In this document: positions 16,802-26,016 of the stretch, one piece after another
Numbering within the stretch: position 1 is the stretch's first letter
Layout of the letters: every line of letters starts with the position of its first letter
Source of the DNA: an uncultured Schlesneria sp.
GTDB taxonomy: Bacteria > Planctomycetota > Planctomycetia > Planctomycetales > Planctomycetaceae
Assembly: GCA_903871875.1 (NCBI GenBank)
Contig: CAIQIR010000093.1
Span: forward strand, 86,780 to 150,779
DNA length: 64,000 nucleotides
Reading direction: 5' to 3'
The notes under the pieces: generated by a model
Database searches by the model: none
The model's input: the letters and a program-made list of their open reading frames with translations, nothing else
Told to the model about the DNA's origin: nothing
Position numbers and translations under genes: made by a program

Positions 16802-18235
16802 ATGAACGTGATTGTTCCCGTCCTGACACGTCGACAGGCCCTGCAATCGATTGGATGCGGATTCGGCGCACTCGCCTCGACGGGGTTAATCGGTCAACTA
16901 TCAGCCGGCGATCTTCCCGGTCAATTCTCCGAAAAACGGCCCTCAATTGTACCGAAAGCGAAGCGTGTAATCTTCTTGTTCATGCAAGGCGGTCCCAGTC
17001 ACGTCGATACGTTCGATTACAAGGAGGCACTGCAGCAGCGTGACGGGATGCAGTTTGCGTTTGACGATGCTCGAACGATTGCCAACACGGGTAAACGTGG
17101 GACGACGCAGCGTCTGCTGAAATCTCCGTGGGAATTTCGACAGTACGGCGAATCTGGTCACCGGGTCTCGGAACTCTTTCCCCATGTTGCCGGACAGGTG
17201 GATGATCTGTGTTTTCTGCACTCGGTTCATACTGAGGGGATTGCGCATGGTCCCGCGACGCTTTTTCTGCATTGCGGGGCCGCGAATTCCGTACGGCCGT
17301 CGATGGGTTCATGGGTCACCTATGGATTGGGATCGGAAAGTGAAAACTTGCCGGGGTTCGTCTCACTTAGCCCTTCGTCCGGAAACGGTGGTCCGCGAAA
17401 TTATGGGGGAGCCTTTTTGCCTGCTGTCTATCAAGGCACGGCAATCGGGCATGCTGGTACGCCGGCCACTCAAGCGGCGATCCGCAATTTGGTGCCGATG
17501 AATGCGGATTCTCTACAGCACCGTCGACAACTGGAATTGGTTCAGGCGTTTAACGCCGAGCAGATAAAACGGCATCCCCGCGATTCTGAACTGGATGCCG
17601 TCATCAGTTCGTACGAGTTAGCATGGAAGATGCAACGATTCGCGCCGGATGTACTGGATCTTTCCCAGGAAACGGCTGCGACACAGACGCAGTATGGAAT
17701 CGGCCAACCCGAAACGGATGACTTCGGGCGACTTTGTTTGAAGGCGCGGCGGCTCAGCGAATCGGGCGTGCGATTTGTACAAGTCACTTACGGTGACAAC
17801 ACGGCTAATCCGGCTTGGGACCAGCATTCAAATCTTCCGAAACATGCGGAGCATGCCAGGCGCGTCGACCAACCGATTGGCGGATTGCTCGCCGATTTAA
17901 AACAGCGAGGGTTACTGGAGGACACATTGGTCTGGTGGGGCGGAGAGTTCGGGCGCACTCCGTACGCCGAAAAGAATGGGACAGGTCGCGATCATAACCC
18001 CGGCGGTTTCACGGTTTGGCTGGCAGGCGGCGGTGTCAAATGTGGAGTTTCCTACGGTGCGACAGATGAACTTGGTCACCTGGCCATCGAGAACAAGGTC
18101 CACATGCACGACCTGCACGCGACAATTTTGCGCCTGCTTGGATTGGATCACGAACGATTGACGTACCGATTTTCCGGTCGCGATTATCGTTTGACCGACG
18201 TCCACGGACGTGTGATTGACGCGATCATTGCATGA
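16802..18235 (+). CDS. DUF1501 protein with Tat signal
   Basis: A 477-residue DUF1501 protein, related by fold to the alkaline phosphatase/sulfatase superfamily but of unknown activity. The N-terminus has a twin-arginine export signal (LTRRQALQSIGCGFG). Conserved family segments include FLFMQGGPSHVDTFD, GLGSESENLPGFV, VWWGGEFGRTP and the C-terminal HDLHATILRLLGLDHERLTY. The start ATG at 16802 has GGAG about 11 bases upstream, just beyond the stop of the PSCyt gene. It is in an operon with that gene, and Tat export suggests it folds in the cytoplasm, perhaps around a metal. Confidence 0.9.
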   Translation: MNVIVPVLTRRQALQSIGCGFGALASTGLIGQLSAGDLPGQFSEKRPSIVPKAKRVIFLFMQGGPSHVDTFDYKEALQQRDGMQFAFDDARTIANTGKRGTTQRLLKSPWEFRQYGESGHRVSELFPHVAGQVDDLCFLHSVHTEGIAHGPATLFLHCGAANSVRPSMGSWVTYGLGSESENLPGFVSLSPSSGNGGPRNYGGAFLPAVYQGTAIGHAGTPATQAAIRNLVPMNADSLQHRRQLELVQAFNAEQIKRHPRDSELDAVISSYELAWKMQRFAPDVLDLSQETAATQTQYGIGQPETDDFGRLCLKARRLSESGVRFVQVTYGDNTANPAWDQHSNLPKHAEHARRVDQPIGGLLADLKQRGLLEDTLVWWGGEFGRTPYAEKNGTGRDHNPGGFTVWLAGGGVKCGVSYGATDELGHLAIENKVHMHDLHATILRLLGLDHERLTYRFSGRDYRLTDVHGRVIDAIIA

Positions 18236-18438
18236 AGCGGAAATAGCTCGCCGTCACAACTTATCGACCAACGCCGTTCTTTCTTTGGCCCGATAGCGCC
18301 GGTCCATCAATTCCTAAACAGCCTTGCCAATGTGGAACCGACTTCCAAGTTGAGTTCCTGCCGGGGTTTCCCTAACGTGTCCAATTCGATCCTCTCATTT
18401 TCCAGCGGCAACTTGGCCGGGCAGCAAGAGGTGCAATC

Positions 18439-19926
18439 GTGCGAGCTTTTCTGTTGGGGTATTTGTTTATTTGGGCGGGCGGACAATTGCTCGGGGCCGC
18501 CGAGCGGCCGAATGTGCTGCTGATCTACACGGACGATCAAACTTTTCGAACGCTCAGTTGCTACCGCGATCAAGGTGCGTGGCCATGGGTCAGTACGCCT
18601 CACATTGATCGGCTGGCGGCCGAAGGAATGCGATTTACTTCGGCATACGGAGCCGCGTGGTGTACTCCCAGTCGCGCCTGCGTGCTAACCGGGAAACTGC
18701 CGCACGGGATTCAAGGGCTGAACATCAAATCGGTGTTGGATGGAGGTTACGATCCTCAAGTCTGTCGCTTCTGGCCCGCGGAGCTCAGAAAGTCAGGTTA
18801 TGAAACGGCCATGATTGGAAAGTGGCATTTGGGGCATGACAGTGGCCACGGTCGTGATTGGGATCATTCGGTTGTCTGGGATCAGGCCGATATCAAAGGA
18901 GACTGGTACAACGATCAGACATTGTCCGTGGATGGAGGTACTCATCAGACGGTACCAGGGTATTCCACAGACGTTTACACCCAGTTCGCCACAGACTTCG
19001 TTCGACGAGCTCACGATCGGCCATGGTTAATGTGGCTCTGTTATAACGCTCCGCATAATCCACAGACGATTGCACCTCGACACTTGGAGCGGTACCACGC
19101 TGTTGATGTACCGACCCCGGCGGATGTGTTTGGACCGCGGCCCGGAAAGCCGGAATACATGCAGAAGTTTACGCAATGGAAACCGGGGCCCGATGAAGGC
19201 GAGCGATCACCCGTCAATTCCAGCAATCGTCCGCTGGCACAAATCGTACAGGAATACAATCGCGTGGTTTGCGCGCTGGATGATGGAGTGGGGCGGCTAC
19301 TCGCTTCATTGGAAGAGACTGGTCAGTTGGACCGGACCGTGATTCTGTTTACGTCCGATCAAGGGTTTGCCTGGGGTGATCATGGATTTTCCTGGAAAGT
19401 CGGGCCCTACGATGCGTGCCTGAAAATGCCGCTTCTGGTGCGTTATCCGAGATTGGTGCCATCAGGCCGCGTGTGCCGTCGTCCAGTCACAGTGGTGGAT
19501 CTGGCTCCCACAATCATGTCGTTGACCGGATGTCATGTCCCGTGGGAGTTGCATGGTCATGACCTTACACCTCTCTTAGCCAACGGCGAAGCCGAACCGG
19601 ATCGATCAGCCATGATGGAGTTTTTCCGTTGGGAATTTGGGGCCCAAACTGACAAGGGAATCACTCAAGATCGAACGATGAGTGGTGTGCCGTGGTGGAT
19701 CTTTCTCCGGCACGATCACTACAAATATATTCGGACTTTGGTTCCGAACGAAATCGAAGAACTGTACGACTTGAACGCCGATCCACAGGAAATGAAGAAT
19801 CTCGCCCTGGAACCGCAGGGGCAGACGTTGCTCGGTGTCTATCGCGAACGGTTCATGGCTGAGTTAAAGCGGACTCAGGCGGGGCTGGTGAATAATTTGC
19901 CTGCGCCCCGAAAGTTTGGAGAATGA
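18439..19926 (+). CDS. Secreted sulfatase (formylglycine type)
   Basis: Arylsulfatase-family hydrolase of sulfate esters, 495 residues, with a signal peptide ending near residue 20 (LLGAAE). The catalytic cysteine to be converted to formylglycine is Cys75 in CTPSRACVLTGK, a perfect sulfatase signature. Metal ligands appear as YTDDQ at the start (Asp32/Asp33) and as FTSDQGFAWGDHG later, and GKWHLGH carries the conserved Lys and His. It starts at a GTG with an AGAGG site about 7 bases upstream. The substrate is unknown; planctomycete sulfatases commonly act on sulfated polysaccharides. It follows the PSCyt/DUF1501 pair by ~200 bases in the same direction and may belong with it. No formylglycine-generating enzyme gene is seen in the window. 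Confidence 0.93.
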   Translation: MRAFLLGYLFIWAGGQLLGAAERPNVLLIYTDDQTFRTLSCYRDQGAWPWVSTPHIDRLAAEGMRFTSAYGAAWCTPSRACVLTGKLPHGIQGLNIKSVLDGGYDPQVCRFWPAELRKSGYETAMIGKWHLGHDSGHGRDWDHSVVWDQADIKGDWYNDQTLSVDGGTHQTVPGYSTDVYTQFATDFVRRAHDRPWLMWLCYNAPHNPQTIAPRHLERYHAVDVPTPADVFGPRPGKPEYMQKFTQWKPGPDEGERSPVNSSNRPLAQIVQEYNRVVCALDDGVGRLLASLEETGQLDRTVILFTSDQGFAWGDHGFSWKVGPYDACLKMPLLVRYPRLVPSGRVCRRPVTVVDLAPTIMSLTGCHVPWELHGHDLTPLLANGEAEPDRSAMMEFFRWEFGAQTDKGITQDRTMSGVPWWIFLRHDHYKYIRTLVPNEIEELYDLNADPQEMKNLALEPQGQTLLGVYRERFMAELKRTQAGLVNNLPAPRKFGE

Positions 19927-20011
19927 TCGAAGGATCTCAAGCGGCCGAGAGTGGCAACGCATCGTAGGAAAGGACATCCGCCTCGTGGGTCAGCGAGAGA
20001 CACTGTTTCGA

Positions 20012-21037
20012 TCAGACGTTGATTGGGGGAATGATCACTTTCGGTGGCCTACGACAGCGAGGGGTTCGCATCGCGATCGCTTCGTACCCCAGGGATTTCA
20101 GTTCGGTCACGAATTCGTCAATGTATCCATGAGTCACGAACACGCGTTCCGCCCCCGTGGCGGCAACCGCCCCTAGCAATTCACGATGGTCCGCATGATC
20201 CGAAAGAGGAAAGCCCTGGTGCACACGTCGTTCGTGTGTGGCGTCTGGTAGCATCATCCAACCCGACGCGAAGGAATTGCAAAAATGCCCCAAATGGGGG
20301 AATCCCTGCTGCCACCGAGCGGACGGAGTCTGCAGAATCAGGGAGCGTTCCCATTCGGCAGGGGTCATTCCCTGATTGGGAATCCGGGCCGGGGGAAGAT
20401 CGACGCCACTTTGCCGATAAAGGACATTGACTGCCTCGATATCACGATGCGCGAATACGGGGCCAATGGATTGATCGAGCCCGGCCAATAGCCTTTGTGC
20501 CTTTCCTAAGGCATAGGCGAAGACGAAACTGGCCTTATTCTGCGATTGATTGTCACGCCACCAATCGTGGATTTGTGCGAACGTGACCTCTTGGGGCTCC
20601 CATTGAAAAATGGGCTGGGCGAAGGTTGATTCGGTGACAAAAGTGTGGCAACGGATCGGTTTGAAAGCGGCACAAGTGGCGTCCGCAGCCACTTTGTAAT
20701 CACCAGAGATGACCCAGATTTCCCCTTTGTATTCGGCCCGGACTTGGGCCGATCCCAGGATATGCCCGGCGGGATGCAACGACACTTTGACGCCGTTGAG
20801 GTCGATCGATTGCCCAAACGGTAACGCTTCGATTTTCGCGTGTTGGCCCATTCGCGACCATAGGATCAACCGACCCGGTTCGGCGGCAATGTAACGTCGC
20901 GAACCTTTCACGGCATGGTCAGCGTGGGCATGAGTGATCACCGCCGTCGCCACCGGAGCCCACGGATCCACGTAAAACGCTCCGCGAGGACAAAACAGAC
21001 CAGCTTCGCTGATCTTGAACAAAGGCTCACGCGACAT
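20012..21037 (-). CDS. Ligase-associated-type DNA exonuclease (metallo-beta-lactamase/beta-CASP-like)
   Basis: Metallo-beta-lactamase-fold nuclease related to SNM1/Artemis and to the bacterial 'ligase-associated DNA exonuclease'. The metal-binding motif ITHAHADHA is present, with HPAGHILGSAQV, SGDYK, TESTFAQP and a C-terminal FPLSDHADHREL completing the ligands. The sequence GLFCPRGAFYVDPW at the start is characteristic of this subgroup. I chose the ATG at 21037 (MSREPLFKI), giving 341 residues; the open frame extends upstream without family-like sequence. In many bacteria this gene sits with an ATP-dependent DNA ligase and a helicase. Here neither neighbour is present, so the context gives no help about its role. 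Confidence 0.88.
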   Translation of the reverse strand: MSREPLFKISEAGLFCPRGAFYVDPWAPVATAVITHAHADHAVKGSRRYIAAEPGRLILWSRMGQHAKIEALPFGQSIDLNGVKVSLHPAGHILGSAQVRAEYKGEIWVISGDYKVAADATCAAFKPIRCHTFVTESTFAQPIFQWEPQEVTFAQIHDWWRDNQSQNKASFVFAYALGKAQRLLAGLDQSIGPVFAHRDIEAVNVLYRQSGVDLPPARIPNQGMTPAEWERSLILQTPSARWQQGFPHLGHFCNSFASGWMMLPDATHERRVHQGFPLSDHADHRELLGAVAATGAERVFVTHGYIDEFVTELKSLGYEAIAMRTPRCRRPPKVIIPPINV

Positions 21038-21326
21038 GGATGCTTCTGACAGAAAATGGTGGTCCGCAGTAATCGTCGTCCACGAGAATAACGCCCGAGG
21101 CGAAAAGTGAAAGTGCAAGGCTGGTCGGGAGCATGCTCGCTCTTGAATCAATGTCAGTCGAATGGATCAATTTTTATTGATGTTTTGGTTATACTGGAGT
21201 GACGCGGTGGTGAACATCGGATCCGCCTTTTGTGGCTGCCAGCAGAGACGTCGTGATGTTTGTGCAGCGGATTCGTTCCATGGCCGTGACAGAACTGCTG
21301 AGAACTCGACAGGAGAACTGACGAAG

Positions 21327-24254
21327 ATGACCGGCGTCACTCGAAACGGGCTCGCGTTTTTCCTGGCCTTTGGTTGTCTGGCAATCGGGGTCGAGTCGGA
21401 AATCGCCCGTGCCGACGGAGAAAACGACACCGACTTCTTCGAAAAGCGAATCCGGCCGATTTTTGTCGAACGATGTGAATCGTGTCATTCCGCGAGTAAA
21501 GGGAAGACAAACGGCGGTCTGGCTCTCGACACGCGTGACGGTTGGAAGAAGGGCGGCGAAAGTGGCATACCTGTGGTCCCAGGTGAACCGGACAAAAGCT
21601 TATTGATCCATGCGGTTCGTTACGATGCCGACGGACCACAAATGCCTCCCAAAGAGGCCGGAGGTCGACTGACTGCTAGTGAAATTGCCGCATTCACTGA
21701 GTGGGTTATTCGGGGAGCACCTGACTCACGTACCGCAGTACCGCGCGGCCACGGGATGACTCCGGAGGAAGTGAGGAATTGGTGGTCGTTTCAGAAAATT
21801 CGAGCCGTCAGCCCACCGGTCGAGGCGAGTTCGAAATGGGCTCGGACAGACTTGGATCGTTTCATTCTCGCGGCATTGGAACAGCGAAAGTTGTCTCCAT
21901 CCGTTCCCGCGGATAAGCGAACACTACTGCGTCGCGTCACATTCGACCTGACGGGCTTACCGCCGACACTGGCGGAAGTCGAGGCGTTTATGAATGACTC
22001 GGCCGATGACGCATTCGAACGAGTCGTGAATCGTTTGTTGGACTCGCCTGCTTACGGCCAACGTTGGGCGCGGCACTGGTTGGATGTCGCTCGATATGCC
22101 GACTACTACGATGCCAATCCCAAAACGCGAACGGCCAGTTGTGAGTTGACCGAAGCCTGGAGATATCGTGACTGGGTCGTGGAGGCATTCAATCACGACA
22201 TCCCGTTTGACCAGTTCGTTCAACATCAAATTGCGGGAGATCTGCTGCCCAGCCCGACCGGTGAAGACGTGTATCCCGCTGGCTTGATTGCCACGACATT
22301 TCTGTCGAATGGGGTGTGGGACCGCGGAGATGCGGATAAAGAGAAAATCATCAGCGATATGGCGGATGACAATATTGATACCGTCGGTAAGGCGTTTCTC
22401 GGTTTGACGCTGGGGTGTGCCCGGTGCCATGACCATAAGTTCGATCCTATCACGACCGAGGACTATTACGCCCTCGCAGGAATTTTCTACAGCTCGCATA
22501 TCCTGAAAGATTTGGGAGCCAAAGGTGCGGAATACGATATGAATCGCACTCCGCTGGTGCCCAAATCCATTGTCGCTAGACGGAAGGAACAAGAAGAGGC
22601 ATTGAAAGCGGCACAGGCGAAATTGGAGCTGCTGGATCAAAGTCAGCGTTATGTCGACATGGCGGCTGGCGGCACAATATTGGTCCCGATCCAGTTCCTG
22701 AGTTCACCGGATTCTCGCGGAACGATCGGACCGGATGGCGTTGTTACGGTCGACGGATCGAGCCGCCAGGATTCCTACACCATCAAAGCCATCGCGCCAG
22801 CAGGCGACGAGATTCGTTTCGTCAGGCTTGAGGCGCTTCGTGACTCTCAGCTTCCAGTCCAGGGACCGGGCCGTGGTGTGACGGGCAATTTCATGATCAA
22901 TCGATTCACATTGTTCGTCAACATGCCCGAGAGTGAGTCGGCTCCGACTTCGGTGAAATGGAGTTCCGCGAAAGCTAATTGGGAGCAAAAAGGATTTGTC
23001 GTCGCTGGCTCGATCGATGACAAACCACAAAGCGGCTGGTCGATCGGACCTTATGTCGGTTGCGATCACGTCGCAGTATTTGAGATTGCTGCCGACATGA
23101 AAATTCCCTCGGGCGCGCTGTTGACGTTCATTATTGACCAGAATCATGCCGACGAAATGACCCTCGGAAAATTCCGACTGTCCTACACCAGCGTCGCCCC
23201 GACTAACTCGATCTCGAATGTGCCAGAACGGACGGAACTGGTTGCAGGGTGCGAGCGACTGAAAGTGGAACTCTCAGTACCTCTTCCAGTTGCGATGGCG
23301 GTGGAGGAAGGTGGGATGCCTGGGGGATTGTTTCCGAAAATTCAAGACGTGCCAATCCATCTCCGCGGAAGTTACGCCAGATTAGGGGCGGTCGTTCCCC
23401 GTCGGATGCCGAGAGTTCTTGCCGGGGATAACCAACCGGCGATTTCCAGCGGAAGCGGCCGGCGCGAATTGGCGAATTGGGTGGCGTCAAACGATAACCC
23501 ACTAACGGCTCGGGTGATCGTCAACCGTGTTTGGCAGTGGCATTTCGGCGAAGGACTCGTTCGTACCCCCAGCAATTTCGGCAAGATGGGGGAATTACCG
23601 ACGCATCCTGAACTACTGGATTGGCTGACCACGAAATTCATGGACGAGGGGTGGTCATTGAAAAATCTGCATCGACGGATCCTGTTCTCAGCGACTTATC
23701 AACAGACCAGCCAAGTTCCTCGCGAAATGCTTCCGCAAGATCCCGAGAACCGCTGGCTCGGTCGATTTTCTTCGCGTCGCATTGAGGCAGAGGCGATCCG
23801 TGACGCGATGCTCTTTGTCTCGGGGCAGCTCAATTCAATCGCGGGCGGACCCGCTGACGATGATTTTACGAGTTTGCGTCGCTCGCTGTATGTTCAGACG
23901 GCGCGGTGGGATCGCAGCGGGTACGCGATGTTGTTCGACGCGGCCAATCCCGATTCGTCGACTGAAAGACGGATGGTCAGCACGGTGGCACCGCAAGCAC
24001 TGTTGTTTCTGAATCACGATTTTATTTTGTCACAGGCCAGGCAACTGGCACAGCGACTGTTGGCCGAATCGCCTTACGACGACGTTACCCGTATTCAATA
24101 TGCCTATCAGTTGCTCTTCGGGCGATTCCCACGGGGCGAAGAGTTGGAAATCGCCCGAAGGATAATCATCACTCATAACACTGAAGTCGAAGCGGGGTGG
24201 ACCGATTTCGCCCATATTCTGTTGTGTAGCAACGAATTCGTGTACTTGGATTGA
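21327..24254 (+). CDS. Secreted PSCyt1-DUF1549-DUF1553 protein (second copy)
   Basis: A 975-residue paralogue of the protein at 13894. The signal peptide (GLAFFLAFGCLAIGVESEIARA) is followed by PSCyt1 with CESCHS, DUF1549 with the motifs RYADYYDANP and CARCHDHKFDPI, a middle region at about residues 450-630 unlike the golvesin-like insert of the first copy, and DUF1553 (NPLTARVIVNRVWQWHFGEG, RTPSNFGKMG). The start ATG at 21327 has AGGAG 11 bases upstream; the frame continues open to 21162 but that part does not look like protein of this family. It is followed immediately by a DUF1501 gene. Function unknown, as for the family. Confidence 0.9.
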   Translation: MTGVTRNGLAFFLAFGCLAIGVESEIARADGENDTDFFEKRIRPIFVERCESCHSASKGKTNGGLALDTRDGWKKGGESGIPVVPGEPDKSLLIHAVRYDADGPQMPPKEAGGRLTASEIAAFTEWVIRGAPDSRTAVPRGHGMTPEEVRNWWSFQKIRAVSPPVEASSKWARTDLDRFILAALEQRKLSPSVPADKRTLLRRVTFDLTGLPPTLAEVEAFMNDSADDAFERVVNRLLDSPAYGQRWARHWLDVARYADYYDANPKTRTASCELTEAWRYRDWVVEAFNHDIPFDQFVQHQIAGDLLPSPTGEDVYPAGLIATTFLSNGVWDRGDADKEKIISDMADDNIDTVGKAFLGLTLGCARCHDHKFDPITTEDYYALAGIFYSSHILKDLGAKGAEYDMNRTPLVPKSIVARRKEQEEALKAAQAKLELLDQSQRYVDMAAGGTILVPIQFLSSPDSRGTIGPDGVVTVDGSSRQDSYTIKAIAPAGDEIRFVRLEALRDSQLPVQGPGRGVTGNFMINRFTLFVNMPESESAPTSVKWSSAKANWEQKGFVVAGSIDDKPQSGWSIGPYVGCDHVAVFEIAADMKIPSGALLTFIIDQNHADEMTLGKFRLSYTSVAPTNSISNVPERTELVAGCERLKVELSVPLPVAMAVEEGGMPGGLFPKIQDVPIHLRGSYARLGAVVPRRMPRVLAGDNQPAISSGSGRRELANWVASNDNPLTARVIVNRVWQWHFGEGLVRTPSNFGKMGELPTHPELLDWLTTKFMDEGWSLKNLHRRILFSATYQQTSQVPREMLPQDPENRWLGRFSSRRIEAEAIRDAMLFVSGQLNSIAGGPADDDFTSLRRSLYVQTARWDRSGYAMLFDAANPDSSTERRMVSTVAPQALLFLNHDFILSQARQLAQRLLAESPYDDVTRIQYAYQLLFGRFPRGEELEIARRIIITHNTEVEAGWTDFAHILLCSNEFVYLD

Positions 24255-24259
24255 AACCT

Positions 24260-25675
24260 ATGCAAACACAATGGCATCTCTCTCGGCGTGACATGCTGCG
24301 TCGATCCGGTTGTGGATTTGGGCTGCTCGCCCTGAGTGATCTTTTGTCTGCAGAGATTTCGCCGTCCCCCACTGCCGAAGCCGACCGGGCGGCGCATCCG
24401 TTTGCGATTCGTGCTCCGCATCATGCGGCGCGGGCGAAACGGGTCATCTTCCTGTATATGCCGGGTGGTCCGTCGCACGTGGATTTGTTTGATCCGAAGC
24501 CGCGTTTGATCGTCGACAATGGCAAGCCGTTGCCCTTTCCGAAACCGAAACTCGAAAGGGCCAAAACCGGGAATCTGCTGGCATCGCCGTGGAAGTTTTC
24601 CAAGCATGGTGAATCGGGCACCGAAGTCAGCGAATTATTGCCGCATACGGCGGCCTGTATTGATGACATCTGTGTGATTCGTTCGATGTTGGCCGACAAC
24701 ATCAATCACACTGGCGCCGCACTGCAGATGTGCACTGGCGAACAAGCGTTTTCGCGGCCGAGCATGGGCTCGTGGTTGACCTACGGATTGGGAACTGAAA
24801 ATCAGAATCTGCCTGGTTTCGTGGTCGTCAGCCCCGCTGCCGTCTTTCAAGGGGCGCAGCTTTGGGCATCGAGTTTTCTCCCAAGTGCCTTTCAGGGAAC
24901 GCTCGTACGCGATCTCAAAAACCCCATCGCCAACTTGACCGATCCGTCGGGGAATATCGAGCGTCAACGAGCCAAGCTGGACGGACTGCGACAATTGAAT
25001 GAGCTTCATCGGCGTGATCGTGCCATTGATGGCCAACTCGATGCGCGAATTGCGTCGTTTGAGTTGGCGTTTCGGATGCAACGCGACGCTCCCGAAGCGT
25101 TCGATATTTCACGGGAAAGCCTTGAAACACAGAAAATCTATGGTGTCGATGACCCCGTAACTGATATGTTCGCTCGCCAATGTCTGATGGCACGCCGACT
25201 GGCCGAGCGAGGGGTGCGATACATTCAATTATTCGATGCGCCGGCCAATAACGCCTGGGATCATCACGGTGGTCTGCGTGAGGCGCTGCCCAAACGTTGC
25301 AAAGCCGTCGATCAACCGATTGCGGCCTTATTGACCGATCTGAAGTCGCTCGGTCTGCTGGACGAAACGCTGGTTCTGTGGGGCGGTGAATTCGGTCGTA
25401 CTCCCACGGCGGAAGGCGATAATGGCCGCGAACATCATCCGTTTGGATTTACGATGTGGATGGCCGGTGCCGGAATCCGAGGCGGTATGGTTCACGGAGC
25501 GACTGATGATTTTGGCTGGCATTCCGTTCGCGACATCGTCCACGTGCACGATTTGCACGCTACGATTCTGCATCTGATGGGATTCGACCACGAACGTTTG
25601 ACCTACCGCTATGCGGGCCGGGACTACCGCCTGACGGATGTACATGGACATGTCGTGCATGAAATCTTGACGTAG
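24260..25675 (+). CDS. DUF1501 protein with Tat signal (second copy)
   Basis: A 471-residue DUF1501 protein. The export signal has a double-arginine motif (LSRRDMLRRSGCGFG). Family segments FLYMPGGPSHVDLFDPKP, GLGTENQNLPGFV, VLWGGEFGRTP and HDLHATILHLMGFDHERLTY are all present. The preceding PSCyt gene ends at 24254, and an alternative TTG at 24251 would overlap that stop; I prefer the ATG at 24260. It is encoded as the second gene of the pair, as at the other two loci. Confidence 0.9.
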   Translation: MQTQWHLSRRDMLRRSGCGFGLLALSDLLSAEISPSPTAEADRAAHPFAIRAPHHAARAKRVIFLYMPGGPSHVDLFDPKPRLIVDNGKPLPFPKPKLERAKTGNLLASPWKFSKHGESGTEVSELLPHTAACIDDICVIRSMLADNINHTGAALQMCTGEQAFSRPSMGSWLTYGLGTENQNLPGFVVVSPAAVFQGAQLWASSFLPSAFQGTLVRDLKNPIANLTDPSGNIERQRAKLDGLRQLNELHRRDRAIDGQLDARIASFELAFRMQRDAPEAFDISRESLETQKIYGVDDPVTDMFARQCLMARRLAERGVRYIQLFDAPANNAWDHHGGLREALPKRCKAVDQPIAALLTDLKSLGLLDETLVLWGGEFGRTPTAEGDNGREHHPFGFTMWMAGAGIRGGMVHGATDDFGWHSVRDIVHVHDLHATILHLMGFDHERLTYRYAGRDYRLTDVHGHVVHEILT

Positions 25676-26016
25676 CCTGTTCGTAAAAAACGCAAAGTGA
25701 GTGTCACAGGTTGCACGCGTTTCAGCGTGGTCTTTTGTTGACCATGATTGTCGAATTCAACGACACGTTGTGCGGTTTTGATTTTGAGGAATAAGGCAAT
25801 TGTTCCGCGCGACCCGCGTTAGTTCCCTCTTCCATGGGACGCATTCGTTTATGGGAAAATTCGATAATCCGATGGGCTTTCAGCGGTTCGCTGAGCCATT
25901 TTGTCATGGGTGTTACTTGTTTGGCATCCAGATTGCGGCAACTCTTACGTAGGAAATCTGCTCGCGTTATTCTTACACCGGCGTTCGTTTCGACAATCCT
26001 ACAGGAGTAGACTTTC
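25676..26016. other. Intergenic region with a weak hairpin
   Basis: The gap between the second DUF1501 gene and pgi holds no convincing gene. A small hairpin CACGC-N6-GCGTG at 25714-25729 is followed by GTCTTTTGTTG and may be a weak terminator for the upstream operon. AGGAG at about 26001 is the pgi ribosome binding site. A minus-strand open frame here overlaps the pgi start and does not look like protein. Confidence 0.35.

Noticed and set aside
21957..22640. 227-codon minus-strand frame inside the second PSCyt gene
   Set aside because: Antisense to a well-supported gene; the sequence has no signal, fold motif or ribosome site. Judged a shadow of codon bias.
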